In this document: positions 41,884-51,191 of the stretch, piece after piece
How positions within the stretch are numbered: position 1 is the first letter of the stretch
How the letters are laid out: every line of letters begins with the position of its first letter
Origin: an uncultured Bacilli bacterium
GTDB taxonomy: Bacteria; Bacillota_I; Bacilli_A; RF39; UBA660
NCBI GenBank assembly: GCA_947626565.1
Contig: CANQSQ010000001.1
Coordinates: 1-64,000, forward strand
DNA: 64,000 nt
Direction: 5' to 3'
Notes under the pieces: model-generated
What the model saw: only the letters and a program-made list of their open reading frames with translations
The model's database searches: none
Told to the model about the DNA's origin: nothing
Translations under genes and position numbers: made by a program

Positions 41884-41917
41884 ATAAAAACTACCTAGTA
41901 AATTTAGTAGGTAGCTT
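41884..41917 (-). terminator. Terminator after the GT2-GT4 fusion gene
   Basis: CTACCTA (41908-41914 read on the minus strand) and TAGGTAG (41891-41897) form a 7-bp stem with extra A/T pairs. TTTTTAT follows. Confidence 0.7.
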
Positions 41918-41946
41918 TATTTTTTATTAAGTTTTTTTCTTAAAAC

Positions 41947-44235
41947 TTAATTTTTAAGAGATATTAGAAATTGCTTAAAAAGTTTTAAAAGACATATTAT
42001 AAACATAAAGATTATTGGTATTAAATAAATAAGAGATAATACTAAATTCTTTATAAAGGTTACTAACCCAGTTACTGTTTTAGCATAATAACCTAGTTTT
42101 AAAAAGATAAAGTGCATTTCATTTTCAATATTATGTTTAAGACTAAAACCACGTATTCTTCTTTTCATAATAGCAAATTTACTACGGTCTATATATTCAC
42201 GTGGTTCAATATGATGAATATCTTTGTAATAAGCTAGGTATTTACTACGAAATTGATCTTTTAATTGTAGACAATAGTAAGAGTATAAAACATGGGAATT
42301 AAATACTTCAGTTTTATTAGTTGCTTTAGCTTGAAGCAGTTCTTTTAATTTTTCAATATAAGTAGCAAAATATGCGTTATTGTTACTAGCAAAATCAAGA
42401 GCGTTATTTTGATATATTTCTAAATCAGCTAAGATAAGATTTATTTTTTCAAGATATTTTTCCGCATATATTTGGTAGTCAGTTTCATTTTTAGAATCCA
42501 TATACTCTACTAGCTCACAACACTTCGTATTAAGAAATTCATCTAAAGGTTTTAAATTGTTACTTATTACAGGTGTGCCAAGAGAAGCAGCTTGATAACT
42601 AATAAATGATATTCCTTCCTTAGAAGCACAATTTATAACTAAATCACTTAGTTCTATTAAAGAAGAAGGATCCTCTTGCTCTTCTAAAAGTAGAAAATTA
42701 TTTAAAGCATTTAGTTTACTATATTTAGAAACATCTTTAGACATTTCGCCATCACCAGACATAATGAAAAATAAATTATCATTGTCTTGAAGAGCTTTAA
42801 CAATATTAAGGAAAACTTGTGGTCTAGTTTCAAAGCTAATATTATCAAGGAAAGAAATAATTATTTTATCCTTAGGTATAGAGTATTTGTCTTTTAACTT
42901 ATCCTTATTAACTTTAGTTAGTTTATTATTTTTAGAAGAGTCCTTTTTTATTAAAGTTATTTTTAAATTAGATTTTAGTTTATTAAAAAGCTCTTCATTA
43001 GTAGTAATTATGCTTTCAATATAAGAAGAAAAAGCAGATATTTTTTCATTTTCTTGGTCTAAGGAAAGATAAATCTTAGTTGAAGGATTTTCTTCCTTAA
43101 TCGTTGGAAGTAAAGCATAACCAAAAGTATCATCAGTAGTAATAACATTAGAAACTTTTCTTGATTTAATAAGATAATTTATAAATAAAGGATAATCTTT
43201 AAAATCAAGAAAGTTTGATAAATCATAAAACTCAGTTGAACAACTTTGTAAATCTTGTCTAATATCAGTTGGGGCTGGTTCAGTACATACTAAAGTAATA
43301 TGATATTTTTGGTCTTTTAAACGTTTTAAAATTTCATAAGTTTTTATATTATTAGAATTTAATTCTGTATTATTAATTATATAAAGTAAAGAATTAGTTA
43401 CTTTGTATTCAGGTAAAATCATATCCGTATAAGTATTAGATGTTTCTGCGACACTCATACGAGGAAATTGAATAACTTCAACATCTTTTTTTACTGTTTT
43501 GGATGTTTCGTTAATTAAAGCCATGGCTTTACGATGATTATTTTTAGAACGTGATAATTCCCCAGTATCACTGGTACGATACCAGAAGGATTGAGGATTG
43601 ATACGAATAGGTATTTTTTCTTTAGCTAGTAATTTAAGCCATAAGTTCCAATCTTCATACATAGCTTTTTCTTTAATGCCAAAGCAACCTACTTCTAATA
43701 AATCTTCTTTTTTTATCATAGTATTAATGCATAAAACATTATTTACTAGTTCTTCTTCAAGAGTAAAATATGGTTCCCAGTAATATTTATGAGCTCCAAA
43801 GTTGATGATTGAAGGATAAACAAAACTAGCTTCTTTATGAGTTTCAAGAGTCCAATACATCATTTCAAGCATATTATTTTCAATGATATCATCACAATCA
43901 ATAAAATAAACGTATTTAGTACAAGGTGATGCTTTTTTAATACCAAAGTCTCTAGCTTGAGATGGACCACCATTTTCCTTAGTTAAAATAGTAACACGCT
44001 TATCCATTTTACGTAAATTTTCAAGAGCTAGTGGAGCATCTTTAGAAGTTGAACCATCATTAATAATTATCCATTCAAAATAAGGATAAGTTTGACTAAA
44101 AAGAGAATTAGCAGTGGCCATTAAAGTTTTTTCACCATTATAAAATGGAGTAATAATTGTAATAGTTGGTTTGAAATTTTTTTCTAGGGTACCAATAGTT
44201 TTAATTTCTTGACCAGGTATTTTTTTATATTTCAT
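41947..44235 (-). CDS. GT2-GT4 fusion glycosyltransferase with C-terminal membrane segment
   Basis: 762 residues. N-terminal GT2 fold: ITIITPFYNGEKTL, WIIINDGSTSKD and YVYFIDCDDI (DxD metal site), about 25-240. A GT-B (GT4-like) half follows at about 280-640, with IISFLDNISFETRPQVFLNIVKAL, FFIMSGDGEMS and the acceptor-site KEGISFISYQAASLGTPVISNNLKPLDEF. A C-terminal hydrophobic stretch (LIYLIPIIFMFIICLLKLF) suggests membrane attachment. Two transferases in one chain probably add successive sugars to the same growing glycan. GGAGGTTC precedes the ATG. It lies 10 nt from the GT4 gene upstream in the operon. Confidence 0.85.
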   Translation of the reverse strand: MKYKKIPGQEIKTIGTLEKNFKPTITIITPFYNGEKTLMATANSLFSQTYPYFEWIIINDGSTSKDAPLALENLRKMDKRVTILTKENGGPSQARDFGIKKASPCTKYVYFIDCDDIIENNMLEMMYWTLETHKEASFVYPSIINFGAHKYYWEPYFTLEEELVNNVLCINTMIKKEDLLEVGCFGIKEKAMYEDWNLWLKLLAKEKIPIRINPQSFWYRTSDTGELSRSKNNHRKAMALINETSKTVKKDVEVIQFPRMSVAETSNTYTDMILPEYKVTNSLLYIINNTELNSNNIKTYEILKRLKDQKYHITLVCTEPAPTDIRQDLQSCSTEFYDLSNFLDFKDYPLFINYLIKSRKVSNVITTDDTFGYALLPTIKEENPSTKIYLSLDQENEKISAFSSYIESIITTNEELFNKLKSNLKITLIKKDSSKNNKLTKVNKDKLKDKYSIPKDKIIISFLDNISFETRPQVFLNIVKALQDNDNLFFIMSGDGEMSKDVSKYSKLNALNNFLLLEEQEDPSSLIELSDLVINCASKEGISFISYQAASLGTPVISNNLKPLDEFLNTKCCELVEYMDSKNETDYQIYAEKYLEKINLILADLEIYQNNALDFASNNNAYFATYIEKLKELLQAKATNKTEVFNSHVLYSYYCLQLKDQFRSKYLAYYKDIHHIEPREYIDRSKFAIMKRRIRGFSLKHNIENEMHFIFLKLGYYAKTVTGLVTFIKNLVLSLIYLIPIIFMFIICLLKLFKQFLISLKN

Positions 44236-44245
44236 TTTGAACCTC

Positions 44246-45493
44246 CTACTTTGTTATTAATCTTTTTATTTTACTTAAAATTCTTTTTATAAATCTTTTG
44301 AGTCTTTTGAAGAAAGTATTTTCTTTTTTGGTATAAAGTTCATAATTAAGCTTAGTTAATTCTTCTAAGTAATTATTAATACTTTCAAAAAGGGCTCTAT
44401 AATCATTTGTATAATTATTAGTTAAAATGTCAGTATAAAGATTTTTATCGACATTATATTTTTCATTAACATATTTATAATTAGCGGTAGTAATTTTTTG
44501 ATAATCGGTCTTAGTTAAAGAATTAATTTGAGAAAGTAAGTCTTTAGTTTCGGTTAAATTGTTACCAGAAAAGTTTTGAAGACTAGCTTGTTCAATATTA
44601 TCTTTATTAACTAAAGTTAAAAGGCCTTTATAACTAGAAATAATAGCTATTTTATGACAAGCTATGGCTTCAAGAATAGTTCTATCAACGCCTAAATAAA
44701 GATCTATTTTTTCCATGAAGTCTTTAGAATTAGTTATACTACCTATAAAGGTTACATTTTTACAATCTTTGGCATATTGCTTTAGGTCATTAAGCATAGG
44801 ACCAGAACCAGCAATAAGAAACTTAGCATCTTGTTTTTCTTTAGAGAATTCTTTAAAGAAAGCTATAGCGGCTTTTATAGATGGTATTTTTTCTTCAGAT
44901 AATCGAGCTATTAAACCGAAAGTTTTGATTTCTTTAAATTCTTTAGTGGTTTTAAAATCTTCCATATTTAAAGAATTAGGAATTATTAAATATTTATCTT
45001 TATCTAGATGGAATAAGGCATCAATATCATTCCTGGTAGATTCAGCAATACAAACTACTTTAGAGGCATTTTCAAAGAAGATTGGTAAAGCTGTTTTATA
45101 AACAGGAAAAGTAGCCATAAACCATTCAGGAGCGCCCGGAATTATAGAATGAACATAGGCAACATAAGGAATTTTTAATTGCATGATAACTGGCAACCAA
45201 TAAATAACGCAAGGATATTGATGAATATGAATTTCCGTAATTTTATTTTCTTTACAATAAGCCATTAATTCTTCTTGACGTTCTAAAACATATTTATTTT
45301 TTATTTCATATTCTATTTCGAAAAAATTAACACCTAGTTCTTCTAATTGTTTATTAAAAAGACCTCTCTTAGCGGCAACATAGACTTTGGCTCCAGCTCT
45401 AATATAACCTTTGCATAAAGTTAAAACAGCTGTTTCAACGCCACCAATATCTAATTGTTGAAGGCACATTAATATTCTTCTTTCTTTAGTCAA
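44246..45493 (-). CDS. GT4-family glycosyltransferase
   Basis: 415 residues of GT-B type. ILMCLQQLDIGGVETAVLTL is the N-terminal glycine loop, TEIHIHQYPCVIYWLPV and HSIIPGAPEWF follow, then FGLIARLSEEKIPSIKAAIAFF, AKFLIAGSGPML, and TILEAIACHKIAIISSYKG near the donor site. TTG at 45493 is taken as the start because the first beta strand (ERRILMCL) needs it. A later ATG (45469) has an AGAAG SD and is an alternative. The C terminus is basic (KRLKRFIKRIL), as in membrane-associated transferases. Promoter at 45528-45556. Confidence 0.85.
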   Translation of the reverse strand: MTKERRILMCLQQLDIGGVETAVLTLCKGYIRAGAKVYVAAKRGLFNKQLEELGVNFFEIEYEIKNKYVLERQEELMAYCKENKITEIHIHQYPCVIYWLPVIMQLKIPYVAYVHSIIPGAPEWFMATFPVYKTALPIFFENASKVVCIAESTRNDIDALFHLDKDKYLIIPNSLNMEDFKTTKEFKEIKTFGLIARLSEEKIPSIKAAIAFFKEFSKEKQDAKFLIAGSGPMLNDLKQYAKDCKNVTFIGSITNSKDFMEKIDLYLGVDRTILEAIACHKIAIISSYKGLLTLVNKDNIEQASLQNFSGNNLTETKDLLSQINSLTKTDYQKITTANYKYVNEKYNVDKNLYTDILTNNYTNDYRALFESINNYLEELTKLNYELYTKKENTFFKRLKRFIKRILSKIKRLITK

Positions 45494-45527
45494 GGTATCA
45501 CTACTTTCTTTTTATTTTCTTGTTTTT

Positions 45528-45556
45528 ATTGTATCATAGATAATTTTTTCTAACAA
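45528..45556 (-). promoter_or_regulatory. Promoter of the GT4/GT2-GT4 genes
   Basis: TTGTTA (45551-45556), 17-bp spacer and TACAAT (45528-45533) with extended TGA on the minus strand. Confidence 0.7.
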
Positions 45557-45563
45557 GTTTTTA

Positions 45564-45598
45564 GAAAAAAACTACTTTTGCTACAAACAAAAGCAGTT
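45564..45598 (-). terminator. Terminator after the exporter permease
   Basis: AACTGCTTTTG and CAAAAGTAGTT form an 11-bp stem with one wobble and a 7-nt loop, followed by a T tract on the minus strand. Confidence 0.8.
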
Positions 45599-45610
45599 AT
45601 ATTTATTTTT

Positions 45611-46384
45611 TTATAATTCTTCAACAAAAGATTTTTCTAAATGTTTAAATAAGACATAACCTAAAACAAGTAGTATGAGACTAATTATTCCCCATAACCC
45701 AAGCATAAACATATCAGGTAAAGTATGATAATAAAGAATAGCTCGGTAAGCTTCAACTAGTTGAGCCATAGGATTTACTTTTAAGGCCCATTGAAACTTT
45801 TGCGGTAACATACTAGCTTGATAAACGATAGGTGTAGCATAAAAACCTAAGGTTAAAAAAACACTAACAAAATGATCAACATCATGTACAAAAACAGTTA
45901 TTGCAGATAAAACAAAGGTAAAAGCTAACGTAATAATATATTGAATTAAAACAATTAGAGGGAAAAGCAAAAGATGAATAGAAAAACCTACCCCACTAAA
46001 AATAATAAAAGCAAACATTATTAAGCAAGTAATTAAGAAGTTTACTAATTGACTAGTAGTAATCGAAATAGGAATAATTTCTCTGGGAAAATAAACTTTT
46101 TTTAAAATATTACCATTAGCAACAACACATCCTGTACCAGATTGTATTGCTACTGTAAAAAAGTTCCATGGTATTAGGGCAACTATCATAAAGATAGTAT
46201 AGTTTTCTACATTAACTCTTAAAATATAAGGAAAAACAAAAGCATAGACAGCAAGCATTAATAAGGGATTTAAAAATGTCCACAAAACACCTAACCATGA
46301 TCCTTTATATTTTCCTCTAATTTCCTTCTTAATATTTGTTTTTAACAGTTCACGATAATTATATAATTCTTTAAAAATTTTCAT
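45611..46384 (-). CDS. Glycopolymer ABC exporter permease (TagG/Wzm type)
   Basis: 257 residues from the ATG at 46384 (GGTGATTTGT upstream). An upstream in-frame start overlaps the ATPase stop. An amphipathic N terminus (LLKTNIKKEIRGKYKGSWLGVLWTFLNPLLM) is the conserved ABC-2 permease entry of teichoic-acid/O-antigen exporters, followed by six membrane helices. It pairs with the ATPase at 46390-47133. The complex would flip or export a lipid-linked glycopolymer made by the surrounding enzymes. Confidence 0.9.
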   Translation of the reverse strand: MKIFKELYNYRELLKTNIKKEIRGKYKGSWLGVLWTFLNPLLMLAVYAFVFPYILRVNVENYTIFMIVALIPWNFFTVAIQSGTGCVVANGNILKKVYFPREIIPISITTSQLVNFLITCLIMFAFIIFSGVGFSIHLLLFPLIVLIQYIITLAFTFVLSAITVFVHDVDHFVSVFLTLGFYATPIVYQASMLPQKFQWALKVNPMAQLVEAYRAILYYHTLPDMFMLGLWGIISLILLVLGYVLFKHLEKSFVEEL

Positions 46385-46389
46385 ACAAA

Positions 46390-47133
46390 TCACCCACATA
46401 CCTTTAAGTATTCTTCAAGAACTTCATCGACATTGCCATCTTTTCTAATTTCACCTTTATAAAGCCAAATAGCTCGATCACAAAATTTTTTTACTTGTTG
46501 CATACTATGTGTAACAATAACAATTGTTTTTCCTGCTTTTTTTAATTCAATTAATTTATTAAAACATTTATCTTGAAAGTGTTGATCACCAACAGCTAAT
46601 ATTTCATCGATAAGAAGTATTTCAGCTTGAACATTAATGGCAACAGAAAAAGCAAGGCGCATATACATTCCAGAAGAATAAGTTCTAACTGGATTATCTA
46701 TAAACTCTTCTAACTCTGAAAAAGCAATTATTTCATCAATTTTTTCATCAATTTCTTTTTTGGTTAAACCAAAAATAGAAGCATTAAAATAAATGTTTTC
46801 TCTACCAGTAAAATCATCATGAAAACCAGCACCTAATTCTAGAAGTGATGTTAATTTACCATTAGTTGTTATTTTACCTTTATTTGGATATATTATTTTA
46901 GTCATTAACTTTAAAAGAGTTGACTTACCACTACCATTAGTACCAATTAAAGCAACACTTTCCCCTTTTTTGATAGTTAAATTAATGTCTTTTAACACTT
47001 CTAAAATATCATTTTTATCTTTATTTTTTTTGGAGAAAAAAAGAATTTTTTCTTTTAATGTATGGGCTTTATCATAGTATAATTTAAATGTCTTTGAAAC
47101 ATGAGTTACTTTAATTGCAATGTTTTTTTCCAC
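46390..47133 (-). CDS. Glycopolymer ABC exporter ATPase (TagH/Wzt type)
   Basis: 247 residues. The GTG start at 47133 has AGAGGTATT 8 nt upstream. Walker A is GTNGSGKST, signature YSSGMYMRLAF, Walker B ILLIDEILAVGD, H-loop VTHSMQQ. The DDFTGRENIYFNASIFGL segment is typical of TagH/RfbB proteins. It ends without the C-terminal carbohydrate-binding domain found in some Wzt proteins, so export may not depend on chain-end recognition. The promoter lies about 180 nt upstream (47318-47345), leaving a long leader. Confidence 0.9.
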   Translation of the reverse strand: MEKNIAIKVTHVSKTFKLYYDKAHTLKEKILFFSKKNKDKNDILEVLKDINLTIKKGESVALIGTNGSGKSTLLKLMTKIIYPNKGKITTNGKLTSLLELGAGFHDDFTGRENIYFNASIFGLTKKEIDEKIDEIIAFSELEEFIDNPVRTYSSGMYMRLAFSVAINVQAEILLIDEILAVGDQHFQDKCFNKLIELKKAGKTIVIVTHSMQQVKKFCDRAIWLYKGEIRKDGNVDEVLEEYLKVCG

Positions 47134-47317
47134 AACAATACCTCTTTTCTAGTTCTTTTACTTAATTATTTTATTTAGAAATACAATAGTGCTATTTAAT
47201 ACTTATCTTAGAAGACAAATAGTAAAGAAAAAAATAGACTTCATAAGGAGACTAAACAATATATTATGATGATTTTAGATAATTGTATTAATATATTGGC
47301 ATCTCACTTCAACTAAT

Positions 47318-47345
47318 ATTATAACATATAGAGTTTAAAGTCCAA
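47318..47345 (-). promoter_or_regulatory. Promoter of the glycopolymer exporter
   Basis: TTGGAC (47340-47345), 16-bp spacer and TATAAT (47318-47323) with extended TGT. The resulting 5' leader to the GTG at 47133 is about 178 nt, unusually long, but I see no known riboswitch in it. Confidence 0.65.
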
Positions 47346-47390
47346 AACAAATACTTAAAAAAATTATTTACTTTTCAATTGTTATGGACT

Positions 47391-47414
47391 AAAAAAAGGT
47401 ATTTATTATACCTT
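47391..47414 (-). terminator. Terminator of the GtrB-like gene
   Basis: AAGGTAT-n5-ATACCTT followed by seven Ts on the minus strand, directly after the gene's stop codon. Confidence 0.8.
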
Positions 47415-48375
47415 ATTTATTTTTTTCTTCTAAGTTTTCAGATATGATATATCGAGGTCTAGATTTGGTCTCACTATACATTTTACCAACGTATTCACCA
47501 ATTATACCTATACTTATCATTTGAATAGCACCAATAAACCAAATAGATATGGATAAGAAGGTCCAACCACTAACGGTATTACCAGTTAATTTTCGTACTA
47601 GAGAATAAATCATAATACCGAAACTAATTAATAAAATAATAAAACCTAGAGTACATATTAAACGTAATGGTTTGACACTAAAAGAAGTTATGCCATCCCA
47701 AGCAAAGTTTAACATTTTCTTTAAAGGATATTTAGATTCACCAGCAAAACGTTCATTTCTTTCATAATAAACAACATCAGTTTTAAAACCAACTAAAGGA
47801 AACATACCTCTTAAAAATAAATTAACTTCTTTAAAATTAGCAAATTCTTCTAAAACTTTTTTAGAAGTTAATCGATAATCAGCATGATTATAAACACAAT
47901 CTACTCCTAAAAATTTCATAAATTTATAAAAGCCTTCAGCAGTAAATCTTTTGAAAAAAGTGTCTTTTTTACGAGCACTACGAACACCATAGACTATTTC
48001 ACAACCATCTTTATATTTTTTAAGCATTTCATCTATAGCATTTATATCATCTTGTAAATCGGCATCCATAGAAATAACGACATCGGCATAATTTTTAGCA
48101 GTCATTAAGCCGCCTAAAAGAGCATTCTGATGACCACGATTACGAGATAAAGTAATACCGGTAAATAGTTTTTCTTTGGCAGCAATATCTTTAATAATTT
48201 CCCAAGTTTTATCTTTTGAACCATCATTTACATACATAACTTTACTTTTTTCAGAAATGTTTTTATCTTTAATTAATTTTTGCATTTTAACTTTTAATTG
48301 TTTGGTTGTCTCGGCTAAAACTTCTTCTTCGTTATAGCAAGGTATAACAACATATAGAATTGGTTTTTCTTTCAT
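47413..48375 (-). CDS. GtrB/DPM-like polyprenyl-phosphate glycosyltransferase
   Basis: 320 residues from the ATG at 48375 (AGAGGTGAG upstream). The GT2 domain has VVIPCYNEEEVL, MYVNDGSKDKTW, LSRNRGHQNALLGGL and MDADLQDDI. VCYxx-type acceptor-side residues lead to the signature SFSVKPLRLI and two C-terminal membrane helices. Such enzymes transfer a hexose from a nucleotide sugar to undecaprenyl-phosphate for use by GT-C enzymes outside the membrane, which matches the several GT-C proteins here. It has its own promoter (48395-48422) and terminator. Confidence 0.9.
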   Translation of the reverse strand: MKEKPILYVVIPCYNEEEVLAETTKQLKVKMQKLIKDKNISEKSKVMYVNDGSKDKTWEIIKDIAAKEKLFTGITLSRNRGHQNALLGGLMTAKNYADVVISMDADLQDDINAIDEMLKKYKDGCEIVYGVRSARKKDTFFKRFTAEGFYKFMKFLGVDCVYNHADYRLTSKKVLEEFANFKEVNLFLRGMFPLVGFKTDVVYYERNERFAGESKYPLKKMLNFAWDGITSFSVKPLRLICTLGFIILLISFGIMIYSLVRKLTGNTVSGWTFLSISIWFIGAIQMISIGIIGEYVGKMYSETKSRPRYIISENLEEKNK

Positions 48376-48394
48376 ACACTCACCTCTTAACTTC

Positions 48395-48422
48395 ATTATA
48401 GCATAATGTTTTTTTATTTCAA
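48395..48422 (-). promoter_or_regulatory. Promoter of the GtrB-like gene
   Basis: TTGAAA (48417-48422), 16-bp spacer and TATAAT (48395-48400) with extended TGC on the minus strand. The region from the CCTTCTTTTTCTT tract to the -10 is very similar to that at 51139-51167. Confidence 0.7.
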
Positions 48423-48435
48423 AGAAAAAGAAGGT

Positions 48436-51108
48436 TTACCACTCTTTTAAATCATTGGTTTCATCTAATAAAAATAGTAAAAATTCAGAAGCTGCTCTAC
48501 TATGCGTTAAAGCTACTTTAAAGGTTTTATACTTTTTATGGAGTATTGCCATTTTACTATAATCGGCCTTATCACCTCTATATTCCCAAGAAAGAGGATA
48601 ATAATTATAATTAATGGTCAATGATCCTTGCCTTGATTTATGATATTGTCCAATATTTAAATATGGATGAGCATAATTTTCAATTGATTTAATATTTTTT
48701 ATGTTATAGTCACTCCACCAGGCAGTTGAACTATAATTATCTTCTTCTAAATCATTAATATCAAAAACAAATTCTTTGCCTACTGCTTTGATACCTAATT
48801 TATACCATAAGTTTTTATATAAGGCATTTTTGCCATCTAGATAATAGCCATGCTCATTTTCTTCTGCAAGACTATTAGCTTTATCTATTATTTCATTAAT
48901 AATATTTTCATTAACATCTTCTTGAGTTGATAAAATATATAATAGCTGACCTAATTCGTCAACATTATCTATATTTTTAATGTTTAAAACCCAATTTCTT
49001 ATTAAATCAGTATTATTAGTTTCTTTTAAAACCATAGCTGTTATTGCGGCATCTGTATATTTTGGTTTATTGTAAACCATGATGTTTGGATAAATTTTAC
49101 TATCTTTTATGTTAAATAATATTTCACTATATAGTACTTTTTTAATATTTTGATACTTTTGATTTTCAAAGGAAAATAAATTTAATTTGTTATTTGTTCC
49201 TTCTATAATTGTATCTTTATTATCTTTTTGATAATGAACACCTAATTCATCTTCATATATTTTAATGAATTCATTATCTACTGTTTGAATTAATACAGCA
49301 TATTCATTAGGTACAATTAATCTTTCTTTAACAACAAATTTATATAGAACTTTATTACTATCTAAAGCAATTAATTTATTATTTTTAAATATTATTTTTC
49401 TTCTATTACCTAAGCCAAAGAAATAATAATCTAGTATGTCACTGCCAATAGATGGAGTATTACATTGATACTGTTTTATAAAATCTTCATATTCATTCAT
49501 ATAGTTATTTAAAGAATTTATTTCTTTGCTAAAATGTGTTTTAAAGTCTTTTTTTAAATAATAAATTTTATTATATCTTACTACTTCGTTTTTATTAGGA
49601 GTTATTTTTTTACCTAAAAACTTATTGGTTATAGTAGTATTTTGAATAGTTAGAAATGTACATTCGATAAATACAAAAGATATAAAAATTAAGAACAAAG
49701 CTATTATTTTATCTTCATTTCTTTTTCTCTTTAATTTCTTTATATTTTTTATAATAATAAAAATTGGTATAGATAAAACTAAGACTGCTATTATTTCAAA
49801 AAGAAAAGTTTTAATAAAACCAAACGTGTTTAAATAATAGGTACTTTGTAATATATTTTTCAAAAGTTTGACAATTTTTAAAAATACTAAATTATTAGCT
49901 ATAATTTCAATACTTAAAAAGATAATTAAAAACTTGAAGATAAATTTTTTGAAAGCATTATTTTTTTCTTGTGATAAGTTTATGCCAAATGTAAGAATTA
50001 TTAAATATAAAAAATGTAAGGTGTATAAAAATGCACAATCATTACCATAGATTAAATGTAATAAAGAGTTAAATAGTAATGATAGTATTAAACCAATATT
50101 GATATAAAGTGAACTTTTAAAATTTCTCCATAAGATAATTAACATTAAGGCATAGAAAGTTATCATTAGGATTGTTTTGATAAAATTTGGATTAGCAAAA
50201 GAAAGGTAATATGAATTGTAAGTATATTTTAGACCATGGTTAACTTTAATAAAAATATTACTCGCAATTATAGGATTAAGATAGTCTTCTTTTAAAACAT
50301 TTTGGACTTTTACATTAAGGGGAAAATCATCGGTATATTCTTTTTCATTGTTAAAATTTCCTTCCCATAATATTGGTGTATTACCCCATACTAAATTTTG
50401 AAAGTAGTTAAAACCTGCTAATAATACTAATGTACTTAAAGTAATTAAAAGAGCCTTTTTTAAATTTATTTTTTTAGAAATAAATAAGACAAAAATTATT
50501 ATTAAAAAGATAAAAAAATTAGTTATAGTAAAGGCTAAAGAAAATAAACCTAAAATAATTAAGCAAATAAGTGCTTTTTTATCTAGATTATTATTTTTTA
50601 CTTTCTTTAAGAAATAGTACCAAAGTAATATTAAGAAAAGAGCTGCTAGATTATATATTTCGATGCATGATGTGTAGATATAATTGGAAATAGAAAATAA
50701 ATATATTAGCGAAAGAATAACTTTAAAGTTATTTTCTTTATGAAATAAAGAAAATATTTTGTAGACAAAAACTACTGAAAGTGATGATATTAAGGCAGAA
50801 ATGATTATCAAAGCTAGCATCTTATTTTGCGTTAGACCATTCATTAGAAAAAAAATAGGTTCTACAAATATTACATATAGAGGATGAACAGTTAATCTAG
50901 AGTGTTCTATTAAAGGTTCAGAAGCATCATTAATTACCCTAGTATTATCAGATTCAAAAAAAAGATTATAGCTATTAGAAAAATCATAATTATAGGATAT
51001 TAATAAGCCTAAAACTATAAAAACAAAGAAAGATAAGATAAATAAAAAAGTAATTAATTGTTTATCTGTATAGTTATTTAAATTAAGTTTTTCTTTTAGC
51101 TTTTTCAT
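48436..51108 (-). CDS. GT-C-like membrane protein with large C-terminal domain, paralog B
   Basis: 890 residues. About 12 hydrophobic segments in 1-470, with an extracytoplasmic loop after the first helix containing FESDNTRVINDASEPLIEHSRLTVHPLYV, the place where GT-C glycosyltransferases carry their catalytic acidic residue. About 400 residues of soluble domain follow, including VLIQTVDNEFIKIYEDELGVHYQKDN and a helical tail. It is collinear with the 51181-53898 protein (shared SRVIND...HPLY, NIKDSKIYPNIMVY, and the final LLDETNDLKE). Likely a polyprenyl-phosphate-sugar-dependent glycosyltransferase, or a protein acting on its product, but the C-terminal domain is unrecognised. It has its own promoter. 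Confidence 0.65.
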   Translation of the reverse strand: MKKLKEKLNLNNYTDKQLITFLFILSFFVFIVLGLLISYNYDFSNSYNLFFESDNTRVINDASEPLIEHSRLTVHPLYVIFVEPIFFLMNGLTQNKMLALIIISALISSLSVVFVYKIFSLFHKENNFKVILSLIYLFSISNYIYTSCIEIYNLAALFLILLWYYFLKKVKNNNLDKKALICLIILGLFSLAFTITNFFIFLIIIFVLFISKKINLKKALLITLSTLVLLAGFNYFQNLVWGNTPILWEGNFNNEKEYTDDFPLNVKVQNVLKEDYLNPIIASNIFIKVNHGLKYTYNSYYLSFANPNFIKTILMITFYALMLIILWRNFKSSLYINIGLILSLLFNSLLHLIYGNDCAFLYTLHFLYLIILTFGINLSQEKNNAFKKFIFKFLIIFLSIEIIANNLVFLKIVKLLKNILQSTYYLNTFGFIKTFLFEIIAVLVLSIPIFIIIKNIKKLKRKRNEDKIIALFLIFISFVFIECTFLTIQNTTITNKFLGKKITPNKNEVVRYNKIYYLKKDFKTHFSKEINSLNNYMNEYEDFIKQYQCNTPSIGSDILDYYFFGLGNRRKIIFKNNKLIALDSNKVLYKFVVKERLIVPNEYAVLIQTVDNEFIKIYEDELGVHYQKDNKDTIIEGTNNKLNLFSFENQKYQNIKKVLYSEILFNIKDSKIYPNIMVYNKPKYTDAAITAMVLKETNNTDLIRNWVLNIKNIDNVDELGQLLYILSTQEDVNENIINEIIDKANSLAEENEHGYYLDGKNALYKNLWYKLGIKAVGKEFVFDINDLEEDNYSSTAWWSDYNIKNIKSIENYAHPYLNIGQYHKSRQGSLTINYNYYPLSWEYRGDKADYSKMAILHKKYKTFKVALTHSRAASEFLLFLLDETNDLKEW

Positions 51109-51138
51109 AATATCACCTTTATATCTTATAACAAAATT

Positions 51139-51167
51139 ATTATAGCATAATAAATTTTAGTTTTGAA
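51139..51167 (-). promoter_or_regulatory. Promoter of the 48436-51108 gene
   Basis: TTCAAA (51162-51167), 17-bp spacer and TATAAT (51139-51144) with extended TGC on the minus strand. It lies just after the preceding gene's terminator. Confidence 0.6.
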
Positions 51168-51191
51168 GAAAAAGAAGGTTTTAGCCTTCTT
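51164..51191 (-). terminator. Terminator at the end of the long glycan operon
   Basis: AAGAAGG-CTAAAA-CCTTCTT followed by TTTCTTC on the minus strand. The stop codon of the 51181-53898 gene lies inside the hairpin. Confidence 0.75.
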
